This document shows positions 41,370-49,281 of a DNA stretch of 64,000 bases, one piece after another (position 1 is the stretch's first letter; each line of letters begins with the position of its first letter). Origin of the DNA: an uncultured Oscillibacter sp. (lineage in GTDB: Bacteria; Bacillota; Clostridia; Oscillospirales; Oscillospiraceae); the NCBI GenBank assembly GCA_910583785.1, contig CAJTZK010000004.1, positions 1-64,000 on the forward strand, given 5' to 3'. The notes under the pieces are model-generated. The model made no database searches and was not told where the DNA came from. It saw only the letters and a program-made list of their open reading frames with translations. A program made the translations under genes and the position numbers.

Positions 41370-41455
41370 GCCGCCGGGAAACAGGCTTTCGTGTTCTTTC
41401 TCGGCCAAGGGCGGAGAAACCAGGGGCGCGGCCCCTGGACCCTTGAGGAAAGGGG
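41370..41455 (+). repeat. palindromic intergenic element upstream of argB, copy 2
   Basis: Similar to 37540-37626. CCAGGGGC (41420-41427) pairs with GCCCCTGG (41431-41438), preceded by an imperfect TTTCTC...GAGAAA stem. The similarity extends about 30 bp upstream (TGCCGCC-GGAAA-C context) and ends at GAGGAAAGG, near the argB ribosome binding site. Confidence 0.6.
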
Positions 41456-41464
41456 AGGGTGTTT

Positions 41465-42331
41465 TTGTCCTCTCATGAACAGCAGGCCCAGACCTTGATC
41501 GAGGCCCTGCCTTACATCCAGAAATTCACGGGTAAGACCATTGTGCTCAAATACGGCGGCAACGCCATGGTTTCCGACGAGCTCCGCCGGGCGGTGATGA
41601 GCGACGTCATCCTGCTGAACCTGGTGGGCATCCGGGTGGTGGCCGTCCATGGCGGCGGGCCGGAGATTTCCGCCATGCTGAAAATGATTGGCCACGAGTC
41701 CAAATTTGTGGACGGCCTGCGCTATACCGACGTCACCACCATGGACATCGTCCAGGCCGTCCTCTGCGGCAAGGTGAACAAGGACCTGGTGTCCCAGCTG
41801 GGCCGCCTGGGGGGCCGGGCCGTGGGCCTGTGCGGCATGGACGGGCAGCTCTTCCAGGCGGAGCAGATGGACGAGAAATACGGCCTGGTGGGCCGGATTA
41901 CCGGCGTGAACCCCGAGCCGGTGAAAAATGCCCTGGAACACGGCTATATCCCCATCGTGTCCACCGTGGCCCAGGGAGTGGACGCGGATACGGCCTACAA
42001 CATCAATGCGGACACCGCCGCCGCCAAGCTGGCAGAGGCCCTGGGGGCGGAGAAGCTGATTCTGCTCACCGACGTCCGGGGGCTCCTCCGGGACCCCGGG
42101 GACGAGAGCACCCTCATCCACGTGGTCCGCACCCAGGAGGTCCCGGCCCTGGTGGAGGCGGGGATCATTTCCGGCGGCATGATTCCCAAGATGCAGTGCT
42201 GCGTGGACGCCATCCACGGCGGCGTGGAGCGGGTCCACATTCTGGACGGACGCATCCCCCATTCCATTCTCATTGAGCTGCTCTCCGACCAGGGCATCGG
42301 CACCATGATGAAAAAGGAGGAAACCCTATGA
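41465..42331 (+). CDS. argB: acetylglutamate kinase
   Basis: 288 aa from a TTG at 41465, 6 nt after GGAGG; a GTG at 41459 is too close to that site but remains possible. TIVLKYGGNAMVSDELRRAV is the ATP-binding N-terminus. VVAVHGGGPEISAMLKMIG and AGIISGGMIPKMQCCVDAIH are family motifs for phosphate and substrate binding. It phosphorylates N-acetylglutamate and is the usual arginine feedback target. Its stop overlaps the argD start (ATGA). Confidence 0.95.
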   Translation: MSSHEQQAQTLIEALPYIQKFTGKTIVLKYGGNAMVSDELRRAVMSDVILLNLVGIRVVAVHGGGPEISAMLKMIGHESKFVDGLRYTDVTTMDIVQAVLCGKVNKDLVSQLGRLGGRAVGLCGMDGQLFQAEQMDEKYGLVGRITGVNPEPVKNALEHGYIPIVSTVAQGVDADTAYNINADTAAAKLAEALGAEKLILLTDVRGLLRDPGDESTLIHVVRTQEVPALVEAGIISGGMIPKMQCCVDAIHGGVERVHILDGRIPHSILIELLSDQGIGTMMKKEETL

Positions 42332-43506
42332 CTTCCGAGTCCATCAAAGGCTTGACCCATCAGCACATTATGAACACCTACGGCCGCTTCCCCGTGGTCC
42401 TGGACCACGGGGAGGGCGCCACCCTCTACGACCCGGAGGGCCGGGCGTACATCGACTTTACCAGCGGCATCGGCGTCGCGGCCCTGGGCTATGGAAACCA
42501 GCCCTGGGCCGAGGCCGTGGCGGACCAGGCGAAGAAGCTGGGCCATGTGTCCAACCTCTTCTACACCGAGCCCCCCGCCCAGCTGGCGGAAATCCTCTGC
42601 AACCGCACGGGGGAGAGCGCCGTCTTCTTTGCCAATGGCGGAGGCGAAGCCAACGAGGGCATGATCAAGCTGGCGCGGAAGTACAGCTTTGATAAATACG
42701 GCCAGGGCCGGGCGGCCATCGTCACCCTGGAAAACTCCTTCCATGGCCGGACCATCACCACGCTGAAGGCCACGGGCCAGGATGTGTTCCACAACTACTT
42801 CTTCCCCTTCACCGAGGGATTCCGCTACGCCCCGGCCAACGACCTGGAGGCCCTGAAGGCCCAGGACCAGGGGGACGTCTGCGCCGTCATGGTGGAGCTG
42901 GTCCAGGGCGAGGGGGGCGTGCTGCCCCTGGAGAAGGACTACGTCAAGGCCCTGGAGGCCCTCTGCGCCGAAAGGGACTGGCTGCTCCTGGTGGACGAGG
43001 TCCAGACCGGAGTGGGCCGGACGGGCACCCTGTTTGCCTTCCAGCAGTATGATATCCTCCCCGACGTGGTGAGCTTTGCCAAGGGCATCGCCGGGGGCCT
43101 GCCCATGAGCGGCATCCTGGCCAACGAGAAGTGCAGGGACGTGCTGGGCCCGGGAATGCACGCCACCACCTTCGGCGCGAACCCCGTCTGCGCCGCCGCG
43201 GGCCTGGTGGTGCAGGAGGTCCTCAGCGACGAGTTCCTGAGAGAGGTCCGGGAAAAGGGCGGGTACCTCCGCCAAGGCATCGAGGCCCTGGACCTGCCCT
43301 GCTTCGGCAGGACCCGGGGCTTGGGGCTCATGATCGGCATCGAGGTCCGGGAGGGCTGGAGCAACCGGGACCTTGCGGCCAGGCTCGTGGAAGAGGGCCT
43401 GCTGGTCCTGACGGCCGGGCCGGGGATGCGGCTGCTGCCGCCCCTGGTTATTACCAAGGACGAGATGGATAAGGGCCTGGAGATCGTGAAGCGGGCCCTG
43501 GGCTGA
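42328..43506 (+). CDS. argD: acetylornithine aminotransferase
   Basis: 392 aa, a class-III PLP aminotransferase. VFFANGGGEANEGMIKLARK contains the phosphate-binding Gly-Gly segment. LLLVDEVQTGVGRTGTLFAF holds the Asp that contacts the PLP ring, and VVSFAKGIAGGLPMSGILAN the Schiff-base Lys. It converts N-acetylglutamate semialdehyde to N-acetylornithine using glutamate. Coupled to argB by a 4-bp overlap. Confidence 0.96.
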   Translation: MTSESIKGLTHQHIMNTYGRFPVVLDHGEGATLYDPEGRAYIDFTSGIGVAALGYGNQPWAEAVADQAKKLGHVSNLFYTEPPAQLAEILCNRTGESAVFFANGGGEANEGMIKLARKYSFDKYGQGRAAIVTLENSFHGRTITTLKATGQDVFHNYFFPFTEGFRYAPANDLEALKAQDQGDVCAVMVELVQGEGGVLPLEKDYVKALEALCAERDWLLLVDEVQTGVGRTGTLFAFQQYDILPDVVSFAKGIAGGLPMSGILANEKCRDVLGPGMHATTFGANPVCAAAGLVVQEVLSDEFLREVREKGGYLRQGIEALDLPCFGRTRGLGLMIGIEVREGWSNRDLAARLVEEGLLVLTAGPGMRLLPPLVITKDEMDKGLEIVKRALG

Positions 43507-43523
43507 GCGGGAGGGAGGACGCG

Positions 43524-44501
43524 ATGGAAAAGCATTTTTTGAAACTGCTGGACTTTACTCCGGCGGAAATCCGGCAATTCCTGGACACGGCGGCGGACCT
43601 GAAAGCCAAGAAGAAGGCCGGGATTCCCCACAGGTACCTGGAGGGGAAGAACGTGGCCCTGATTTTCGAGAAGACTTCCACCCGGACCCGCTGCGCCTTC
43701 GAGGTGGCTGCCCAGGACTTGGGAATGGGCAGCACTTACCTGGGCCCCACCGGGTCCCAGATCGGGGTGAAGGAGTCCATTGCCGACACCGCCCGGGTGC
43801 TGGGGAGAATGTACGACGGCATTGAATACCGGGGCTTTGGACAGGCCATTGTGGAGGAGCTGGCGGCCCACGCCGGGGTCCCCGTGTTCAACGGCCTTAC
43901 CGACGAGTTCCACCCCACCCAGATCCTGGCGGACTTCCTGACGGTTCAGGAGCACTTCGGGAAGCTGGAGGGCGTGAAGCTGGCCTATTTTGGGGATGCC
44001 CGGTTCAACATGGGCAACTCCCTCATGGCGGGCTGCGCCAAGATGGGCATGCATTTCGTGGCCTGTGCCCCCAAGGCGTATATGCCGGACCAGGCCCTGG
44101 TGGATACCTGCCAGGCGGTTGCCCGGGAGACGGGCGCGTCCCTGGAGTTTATAGAGGACCCCATGGAGGCGGCCCGGGGCGCGGACGTGCTCTACACCGA
44201 CGTATGGGTTTCTATGGGCGAGCCTGTGGAGGTCTGGGAGGAGCGCATTGCCGCCCTGGGCCCCTACCAGGTCACCCGGGCCCTGATGGACGCGGCGGGC
44301 CCCCAGTGCCGCTTCATGCACTGCCTCCCCGCCTACCACGACCACAAGACCAAGGTGGGCAGGGAGATGGGGGAGCGGTTCGGCCGGGAGGCCATGGAGG
44401 TGACGGACGAGGTGTTCGAGTCCCCCCAGTCCATCGTCTTCGACGAGGCGGAGAACCGGATGCACACCATCAAGGCCGTGATGTACGAGCTGATGAAATG
44501 A
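43524..44501 (+). CDS. argF: ornithine carbamoyltransferase
   Basis: 325 aa. FEKTSTRTRCAFEVAAQDLG contains the carbamoyl-phosphate motif STRTR. FNGLTDEFHPTQILADFLTV contains HPTQ, and RFMHCLPAYHDHKTKVG has HCLP, which binds ornithine. It makes citrulline from ornithine. GGGAGGACG lies 4-10 nt upstream of the ATG, 17 bp after argD. A terminator ends the cluster directly after it. Confidence 0.97.
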   Translation: MEKHFLKLLDFTPAEIRQFLDTAADLKAKKKAGIPHRYLEGKNVALIFEKTSTRTRCAFEVAAQDLGMGSTYLGPTGSQIGVKESIADTARVLGRMYDGIEYRGFGQAIVEELAAHAGVPVFNGLTDEFHPTQILADFLTVQEHFGKLEGVKLAYFGDARFNMGNSLMAGCAKMGMHFVACAPKAYMPDQALVDTCQAVARETGASLEFIEDPMEAARGADVLYTDVWVSMGEPVEVWEERIAALGPYQVTRALMDAAGPQCRFMHCLPAYHDHKTKVGREMGERFGREAMEVTDEVFESPQSIVFDEAENRMHTIKAVMYELMK

Positions 44502-44509
44502 GGACAGGG

Positions 44510-44541
44510 GAGGGGCGGATTTCCGCTCCTCTTCTTTTTTT
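44510..44541 (+). terminator. terminator of the arginine cluster
   Basis: GAGGGGCGGA (44510-44519) / TCCGCTCCTC (44522-44531), with one G-U pair, followed by TTCTTTTTTT. Confidence 0.88.
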
Positions 44542-44611
44542 GTTTCAGGTATAAATTTCCCCCGCTGCTGGAAAACTGGAAATATCAACTTGCAGGAGGC
44601 TTATACACAAG

Positions 44612-44884
44612 ATGGTAAAAGGCATTTCCAGACGGGTGGTCGTGGTGGACTCCCCGGACCAGCGGTTTTTCGAGCAGGCGATTTTCATTGTGCGGAACGA
44701 CGCCGCCGGGGAGGGGGTCACCTCCCGGGAGCTGGTGGAGGAGGCCCGCCGGGTGGCCCGGAACTACGCCGGGGGGGACCACGGGAGGTTCAGCCGGGCC
44801 TGGCGGGACCTGAGCCCGGCGGTCTATACCCTCATGGGCGCGGCGGCCATCGGCCTGTTGTGGCTGATTGTCGCGCTGATTTGA
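44612..44884 (+). CDS. small tail-anchored membrane protein, unknown
   Basis: 90 aa. A basic soluble N-terminal part (KGISRRVVVVDSPDQRFFEQ, then REVLVEEARRVARNY-type helix) is followed by one membrane segment at the C-terminus (VYTLMGAAAIGLLWLIVALI, residues ~71-90). Most of the protein should face the cytoplasm. GGAGG lies 12 nt before the ATG. No family with known function is recognised. It is monocistronic and converges on the ABC-F gene across a shared terminator. Confidence 0.65.
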   Translation: MVKGISRRVVVVDSPDQRFFEQAIFIVRNDAAGEGVTSRELVEEARRVARNYAGGDHGRFSRAWRDLSPAVYTLMGAAAIGLLWLIVALI

Positions 44885-44889
44885 AAAGG

Positions 44890-44930
44890 GCCCTGGAGGC
44901 CCCTCCGGAGGGAGGGCTTCCAGGGCTCTT
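44890..44930. terminator. bidirectional hairpin between the small membrane protein and ABC-F genes
   Basis: 44890-44906 pairs with 44911-44926 over about 16 bp with one bulged C and a G-T pair; the loop is GGAG, followed by TCTT on +. Confidence 0.7.
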
Positions 44931-44937
44931 ACCCTGA

Positions 44938-46398
44938 TTACAGCGCGATCACCTGGGTGGCCACGGCCTCCTGAAAGGCCCGGTCGTGCTCCACGAAGAT
45001 CATGGTGGGGGCAAATTCCCGCAGCAGCTCCTCGATCTGGAGGCGGGAGTCGATGTCGAGGAAGTTCAGAGGCTCGTCCCATACATATAAGTGGGCCTGT
45101 TCGCAGAGGCTGGCGGCGATGAGAACCTTTTTCTTCTGGCCGCCGGAGTAATCCTCCAGCTTCCGGCCGAACTGCTCCCGGGAAAAGCCTAGCTTCCGCA
45201 AAATGGCCTTAAAGAGGCTCTCGTCAATCCCCCGTTCCAGGATGAAATCCCCCAAAGGCCCCTGGAGGAAGGAGGTGTCCTGGGGCACATAGGAGATGTT
45301 CAGCCCCGGAGCCAGGGACAGCGTTCCCCCGTACCGGATATCCTGGCCCAGCAGAAGCTTTAAAAGGCTGCTTTTCCCGCTGCCGTTCCGGCCCTCCAGG
45401 GCGATGCGCTCTCCCTGTTCCAGGGAGAAGGCCAGAGGCCCGCAGACCCGCCGGTCCCCGTACCACAAGGTCAGCTCCGAGCAGGAGACCAGCCGTTTCG
45501 CGTGATGGGCCAGGGGGCTGAGCTTCAACGCCTCCGCCGTCTCCCGGTTTTTTAAAAGCTCCCGCTTTTCCTCCAGGGCCTTTTCCTGCCGGGATTCCAG
45601 GACCTTGGCCCGTTTCATCATTTTGGCGGATTTGTGGCCCACGAAGCCCTTGTCATAGGCCCCGGTTTTGGACGCCTCCACCCGGTCGGACCAGACGGAG
45701 GTCCGCCGGGCGGCCTTTTGGAGGCGGCGCACGTCCTTCCGGAGGCGGTCGTCCTTGGCCTCCTCGAACTGCTGGAGGCGGTCAAAGTTCTCCTTCCAGG
45801 AGGAGTAATTTCCCGCCTGGACCTGGATGTCCGCCCGGTTCAGGGCCAGGATGTGGTCCACGCAGCCGTCCAGGAAGCGGCGGTCGTGGGACACCAGGAT
45901 AAAGCCCCTCTGCCGCTTGAGGTAGGCCGAAACCAGCTCCCGCCCTTGGGCGTCCAGGTGGTTGGTGGGCTCGTCAATAAGGGGGAAGCGTCCCTCCCGG
46001 AGGAACAGGGCCGCCAGGAGGACCTTGGTCCGCTCCCCGTTGGAGAGGGTGGAGAAGGGCCTCCATAGAGCCTCCCCGTCCACGCCCAGAAGGCCCAGCT
46101 CCTTGGGGAAGCGCCAGCCCTCCGCCTCCGGGCAGAGGTCCTCCAGCACCTCCGCCGTCAGCCGCTCCGGCTGGGGAACGGGGCTTGGGAAGTAGTCAAA
46201 GGACTTGGGGGAGGCCAGGTTCCCCTCGTGGGGGTACGCTCCCATCAAAAGCCGCAGCAGGGTGGTCTTCCCCCGGCCGTTCCGGCCCACCAGGCCCAGC
46301 CGCCATACGGTGTCGATCTGGAAGCTGGCGTCCTGGAACACGGGATCGGGACTGCCGGGATAGGAAAAGGACAGGCCATCCGCCTGAATCATAGACAT
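44938..46398 (-). CDS. Lsa-type ABC-F ribosomal protection protein
   Basis: 486 aa from the ATG at 46398 (AAGGAG 9 nt upstream). Two ABC domains: the first Walker A is GRNGRGKTTLLRL, its signature LSNGERTKVLL, and FPLIDEPTNHLDAQGRELV holds Walker B. The second has GRNGSGKSSLLKL, SGGQKKKVLIAA and YVWDEPLNFLD. There is no transmembrane domain, and a charged inter-domain linker (~residues 225-300) is present, as in ABC-F proteins. The block order closely resembles Lsa(A), which frees ribosomes from lincosamides, streptogramin A and pleuromutilins. Resistance is inferred, not shown. A leader peptide and hairpin upstream suggest drug-induced attenuation. Confidence 0.85.
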   Translation of the reverse strand: MSMIQADGLSFSYPGSPDPVFQDASFQIDTVWRLGLVGRNGRGKTTLLRLLMGAYPHEGNLASPKSFDYFPSPVPQPERLTAEVLEDLCPEAEGWRFPKELGLLGVDGEALWRPFSTLSNGERTKVLLAALFLREGRFPLIDEPTNHLDAQGRELVSAYLKRQRGFILVSHDRRFLDGCVDHILALNRADIQVQAGNYSSWKENFDRLQQFEEAKDDRLRKDVRRLQKAARRTSVWSDRVEASKTGAYDKGFVGHKSAKMMKRAKVLESRQEKALEEKRELLKNRETAEALKLSPLAHHAKRLVSCSELTLWYGDRRVCGPLAFSLEQGERIALEGRNGSGKSSLLKLLLGQDIRYGGTLSLAPGLNISYVPQDTSFLQGPLGDFILERGIDESLFKAILRKLGFSREQFGRKLEDYSGGQKKKVLIAASLCEQAHLYVWDEPLNFLDIDSRLQIEELLREFAPTMIFVEHDRAFQEAVATQVIAL

Positions 46399-46431
46399 AC
46401 GTGTCATCTCCTTGCCGTGATGTGATATAAA

Positions 46432-46470
46432 GAAAATAGATAAGGGCCGCAGGAAAGCCTCCCGCAGCCC
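46432..46470 (-). promoter_or_regulatory. attenuator-like hairpin in the ABC-F leader
   Basis: On the minus strand GGGCTGCGGGA (46470-46460) pairs with TCCTGCGGCCC (46454-46444) over 11 bp, including G-T pairs. The T-rich TTATCTATTTTC (46443-46432) follows, 34 nt before the start. It has the form of a weak intrinsic terminator. Confidence 0.55.
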
Positions 46471-46617
46471 GTCACAGCACGGCGCAAGCCGCCCCCAAAA
46501 CGGGCGGCATGGCGGTATCTGACGCGAGGGCTGGAGGTGAGCTGCGCTTTCCCGCTTGACGGCACAAAGCCGCCCCGGCCCCGCCTGCGCGGCGCCGGAA
46601 ACCAAGCCACTTGGCAT

Positions 46618-46638
46618 TCAGCAGGAAGCGTTTCTCAC
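46618..46638 (-). CDS. candidate 6-codon leader peptide of the ABC-F gene
   Basis: A GTG start with GGAAGGGG 7 nt upstream encodes M-R-N-A-S-C and a TGA stop. It lies about 30 nt after the promoter and 220 nt before the ABC-F gene. Short leader peptides on which drug-stalled ribosomes pause are typical of lsa/vml/msr-type genes. The call is by position and binding site; translation is not proven. Confidence 0.45.
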   Translation of the reverse strand: MRNASC

Positions 46639-46669
46639 TTTTCCACCCCTTCCGGTTTGTTTACGGGGG

Positions 46670-46698
46670 AGTATACCACGTCTGTGCCCCGCCGTCAA
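46670..46698 (-). promoter_or_regulatory. promoter of the ABC-F leader and gene
   Basis: On the minus strand, TTGACG (46698-46693), a 17-nt spacer and TATACT (46675-46670). The resulting 5' leader is about 265 nt long. Confidence 0.75.
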
Positions 46699-46849
46699 GG
46701 GGCTTTTGGGGAAGCGTCCAATTTGAGAACGCGGTCCGCCCTGCGGAATAAATCCCCGGACCGGGCATCCTCCCTCCGCGCCGGGCCCGGCCTTCGGCAA
46801 AGCGACGGGGCCGCTCCGGAAAAAAAGAGGAAATCCAGCAAAATTTCTC

Positions 46850-46878
46850 TTGACACCAGAGGAATTTTCAATTATTAT
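46850..46878 (+). promoter_or_regulatory. promoter of the S10-spc-alpha ribosomal cluster
   Basis: TTGACA (46850-46855), a 17-nt spacer and TATTAT (46873-46878), set in AT-rich sequence. The leader to rpsJ is about 280 nt. Confidence 0.8.
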
Positions 46879-47031
46879 ATATTGGCATGCGGCGGAGAGG
46901 ACAGCCTCTGCGCCCCGCGACCGCGATGAACCGGGAGATTGCTCGAAAGAGGTAACTTCCGGGGAGTATGTCCGATAATCGGGCGGCTGAGAAAGGTCTG
47001 TACGCGAGCGTAGATCGCCGCGCCATGACGG

Positions 47032-47060
47032 AACCGGCTTGCTTTGCGCCGGGTTTTTTC
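47032..47060 (+). terminator. leader terminator/attenuator before rpsJ
   Basis: AACCGGC pairs with GCCGGGTT (one bulged G) and is followed by six Ts. A terminator in a ribosomal-protein leader suggests attenuation control of the whole cluster, perhaps by a ribosomal protein. Confidence 0.55.
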
Positions 47061-47164
47061 ATGAGCAGGAATGATACGCACGGATGAGCGGACAGAAAAA
47101 TTTCTCTCGCCGTACGGAATCGACGACCATCCAAAAAACCGTACGAATTAGGAGGAACCCAGAC

Positions 47165-47476
47165 ATGGCACAGAAGGAAAAGATCCGCATCCGCCTGAAG
47201 GCGTATGACCACCAGGTGATCGACCAGAGCGCGGAGAAGATCGTGGAGACCGCCAAGCGCACGGGCGCCGAGGTTTCCGGACCCATCCCCCTGCCCACGA
47301 AAAAGGAAATCATCACCATCCTGCGCTCTGTCCACAAGCACAAGGACAGCCGGGAGCAGTTCGAGCGCCGGACCCACAAGCGGCTCATCGACATCACCAA
47401 GTCCTCTCCCAAGACTGTGGAGGCCCTGATGGCCCTGGAGCTCCCTGCGGGCGTGGAGATTGAGATCAAGCTCTGA
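47165..47476 (+). CDS. rpsJ: 30S ribosomal protein S10
   Basis: 103 aa. The S10 signature is seen in IRLKAYDHQVIDQSAEKIVE and GPIPLPTKKEIITILRS. It binds the 30S head and doubles as NusE in antitermination. The start at 47165 has GGAGGAACCC just upstream and gives the normal length; the longer frame adds leader sequence. First gene of the cluster. Confidence 0.98.
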   Translation: MAQKEKIRIRLKAYDHQVIDQSAEKIVETAKRTGAEVSGPIPLPTKKEIITILRSVHKHKDSREQFERRTHKRLIDITKSSPKTVEALMALELPAGVEIEIKL

Positions 47477-47601
47477 GCCCCATTACCATGTTTGTACCGC
47501 AGTCTGCCGCCCTATCGAGGCAGACGGGTCAAGTTGGCCGAGCAACGGTTCCCAATGGCCGCCTCGCCCAACCAATAACCTTAACTTAAGGAGGAACCTA
47601 C
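47477..47601. other. S10-L3 spacer with hairpin
   Basis: 125 bp between rpsJ and rplC, much longer than most spacers here. GTCTGCC (47502-47508) pairs with GGCAGAC (47519-47525). GGCC repeats at 47536 and 47557 allow a second stem. No promoter was seen; it may be a control site for a ribosomal protein. Confidence 0.45.
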
Positions 47602-48321
47602 ATGAAAGCGATCATCGGCAAAAAAGTGGGCATGTCCCAGATTTTTGACGAGAACGGCCATGTGATCCCCGTCACGGTCATCGAGGCGGGCCCCTGCGTG
47701 GTCGTGCAGAAGAAGACGGCTGAGAAGGACGGCTACGAGGCCGTGCAGCTGGGCTTCGAGGACATTGCGGAGCGCAAGCTCTCCAAGCCGGAGCTGGGCC
47801 ACCTGAACAAGGCGGGCGTGGCCCCCAAGAAGCACCTGAAGGAGTTCAACCTGGAGAACGCCGCCGAACTGAGCGTGGGCGACATCATCAAGGCTGACGC
47901 CTTTGCCGCCGGGGACTTCGTGGACGTCACCGGAACCAGCAAGGGCCACGGCTTCCAGGGCGTGGTCAAGCGCCACGGCGCGGCCGTGAAGCGCAACACC
48001 CACGGCGGCGGCCCCGTCCACCGCCACCAGGGCTCCCTGGGCGCGGGCACGACTCCGGGCCGCATCATGAAGGGCCGCGACGGCGCGGGCCACATGGGCG
48101 TGGACCAGGTCACCGTGCAGAACCTCTCCGTCGTCAAGGTGGATCCCGAGCTGAACATGCTGGTGGTCTGCGGCGCGGTGCCCGGCCCCAAGGGCGGGCT
48201 GGTGACGATCAAGTCCACCGTCAAGGTCCACAAGGCCAAGCAGGCTGGCGCGGACATCAGCAAGAACCCGCAGAAGGCTTCCGGCCGCAACCCGCAGAAG
48301 GCCTCCGCCAGAAGCAAGTGA
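47602..48321 (+). CDS. rplC: 50S ribosomal protein L3
   Basis: 239 aa, about 30 longer than the E. coli protein. GKKVGMSQIFDENGHVIPVT at the N-terminus and GTTPGRIMKGRDGAGHMG in the loop reaching the peptidyl-transferase centre identify it. The C-terminal extension contains the hexapeptide NPQKAS twice and is Lys/Ser-rich. TTAAGGAGGAACC precedes the ATG. Confidence 0.98.
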   Translation: MKAIIGKKVGMSQIFDENGHVIPVTVIEAGPCVVVQKKTAEKDGYEAVQLGFEDIAERKLSKPELGHLNKAGVAPKKHLKEFNLENAAELSVGDIIKADAFAAGDFVDVTGTSKGHGFQGVVKRHGAAVKRNTHGGGPVHRHQGSLGAGTTPGRIMKGRDGAGHMGVDQVTVQNLSVVKVDPELNMLVVCGAVPGPKGGLVTIKSTVKVHKAKQAGADISKNPQKASGRNPQKASARSK

Positions 48322-48339
48322 GAAAGGGGTGCTGAATAA

Positions 48340-48963
48340 ATGTCTACTGTGAAAGTTTTGAACATGGCCGGCGCGGAAGTCGGCACTGTGGAACTGAACG
48401 ACGCGGTCTTCGGCATCGAGCCCAATGAGCCCGTCGTCCACGAGGTCGTGAAAAACCACCTCGCCAACTGCCGCCAGGGCACCCAGAGCGCCCTGACCCG
48501 CGCGGAAGTCTCCGGCGGCGGCAGGAAGCCCTGGCGCCAGAAGGGCACGGGCCACGCCCGCCAGGGCAGCACCCGGGCCCCCCAATGGACCCACGGCGGC
48601 ATCGTCTTCGCGCCAAAGCCCCGGAGCTACAGCTACGTGCTGAACAAGAAGGTCCGCCGCCTGGCCCTGAAGTCCGTCCTCTCCGCCAAGGCCGCCGAGG
48701 GCCGCCTGGTGGTGATCGACTCCATCAAGCAGGCGGAGATCAAAACCGCCGAGTTCCGTAAGTTCCTGAACGCTGTCAAGGTTGACGGCAAGGCTGTGGT
48801 GGTGACCCCCGCCATGGATGAGATTGTCGTCAAGAGCGCCCGGAACCTTCCCGGCGTGCTGACCACCCCCGCGGCGCAGCTGAATGTCTATGACATCGTC
48901 AACGCCAAGTACCTGGTGGTGGATCAGGCCGCCCTCGCTAAAATCGAGGAGGTGTACGCGTAA
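48340..48963 (+). CDS. rplD: 50S ribosomal protein L4
   Basis: 207 aa. The extended loop that lines the exit tunnel is visible as SGGGRKPWRQKGTGHARQGS around residue 50-75. The globular part follows the L4 family (LNVYDIVNAKYLVVDQAAL). GAAAGGGGTGC is the ribosome binding region. The stop overlaps the rplW start (TAATG). Confidence 0.98.
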   Translation: MSTVKVLNMAGAEVGTVELNDAVFGIEPNEPVVHEVVKNHLANCRQGTQSALTRAEVSGGGRKPWRQKGTGHARQGSTRAPQWTHGGIVFAPKPRSYSYVLNKKVRRLALKSVLSAKAAEGRLVVIDSIKQAEIKTAEFRKFLNAVKVDGKAVVVTPAMDEIVVKSARNLPGVLTTPAAQLNVYDIVNAKYLVVDQAALAKIEEVYA

Positions 48964-49256
48964 TGACCGCATACGATATCGTGATCCGCCCCATCATCAC
49001 CGAGCGGGCCATGGCCGGAGCCGCCGGTAAGAAGTACGTTTTCGAGGTGGCCAAGGGCGCTGGCAAGGTGGAAATCAAGAAGGCCGTGGAGGAAATCTTC
49101 GGCGTGAAGGTGGCCGCCGTCAACACCCTGACGGTCCCCGGCAAGGAAAAGCGCATGGGCGCGGGCCGTCCCGGCATGACCAAGGCCTGGAAAAAGGCCT
49201 ACGTCCAGCTGACCCCCGATTCCAAGACCATCGAGTTCTTTGAAGGCATGGTCTGA
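48963..49256 (+). CDS. rplW: 50S ribosomal protein L23
   Basis: 97 aa. YDIVIRPIITERAM and VNTLTVPGKEKRMGAGRPGM identify L23, which sits at the tunnel exit and docks SRP and trigger factor. Overlaps rplD by one base, so translation is coupled. Confidence 0.98.
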   Translation: MTAYDIVIRPIITERAMAGAAGKKYVFEVAKGAGKVEIKKAVEEIFGVKVAAVNTLTVPGKEKRMGAGRPGMTKAWKKAYVQLTPDSKTIEFFEGMV

Positions 49257-49281
49257 TTCTACGGAAGGAGTGTAACGACAA

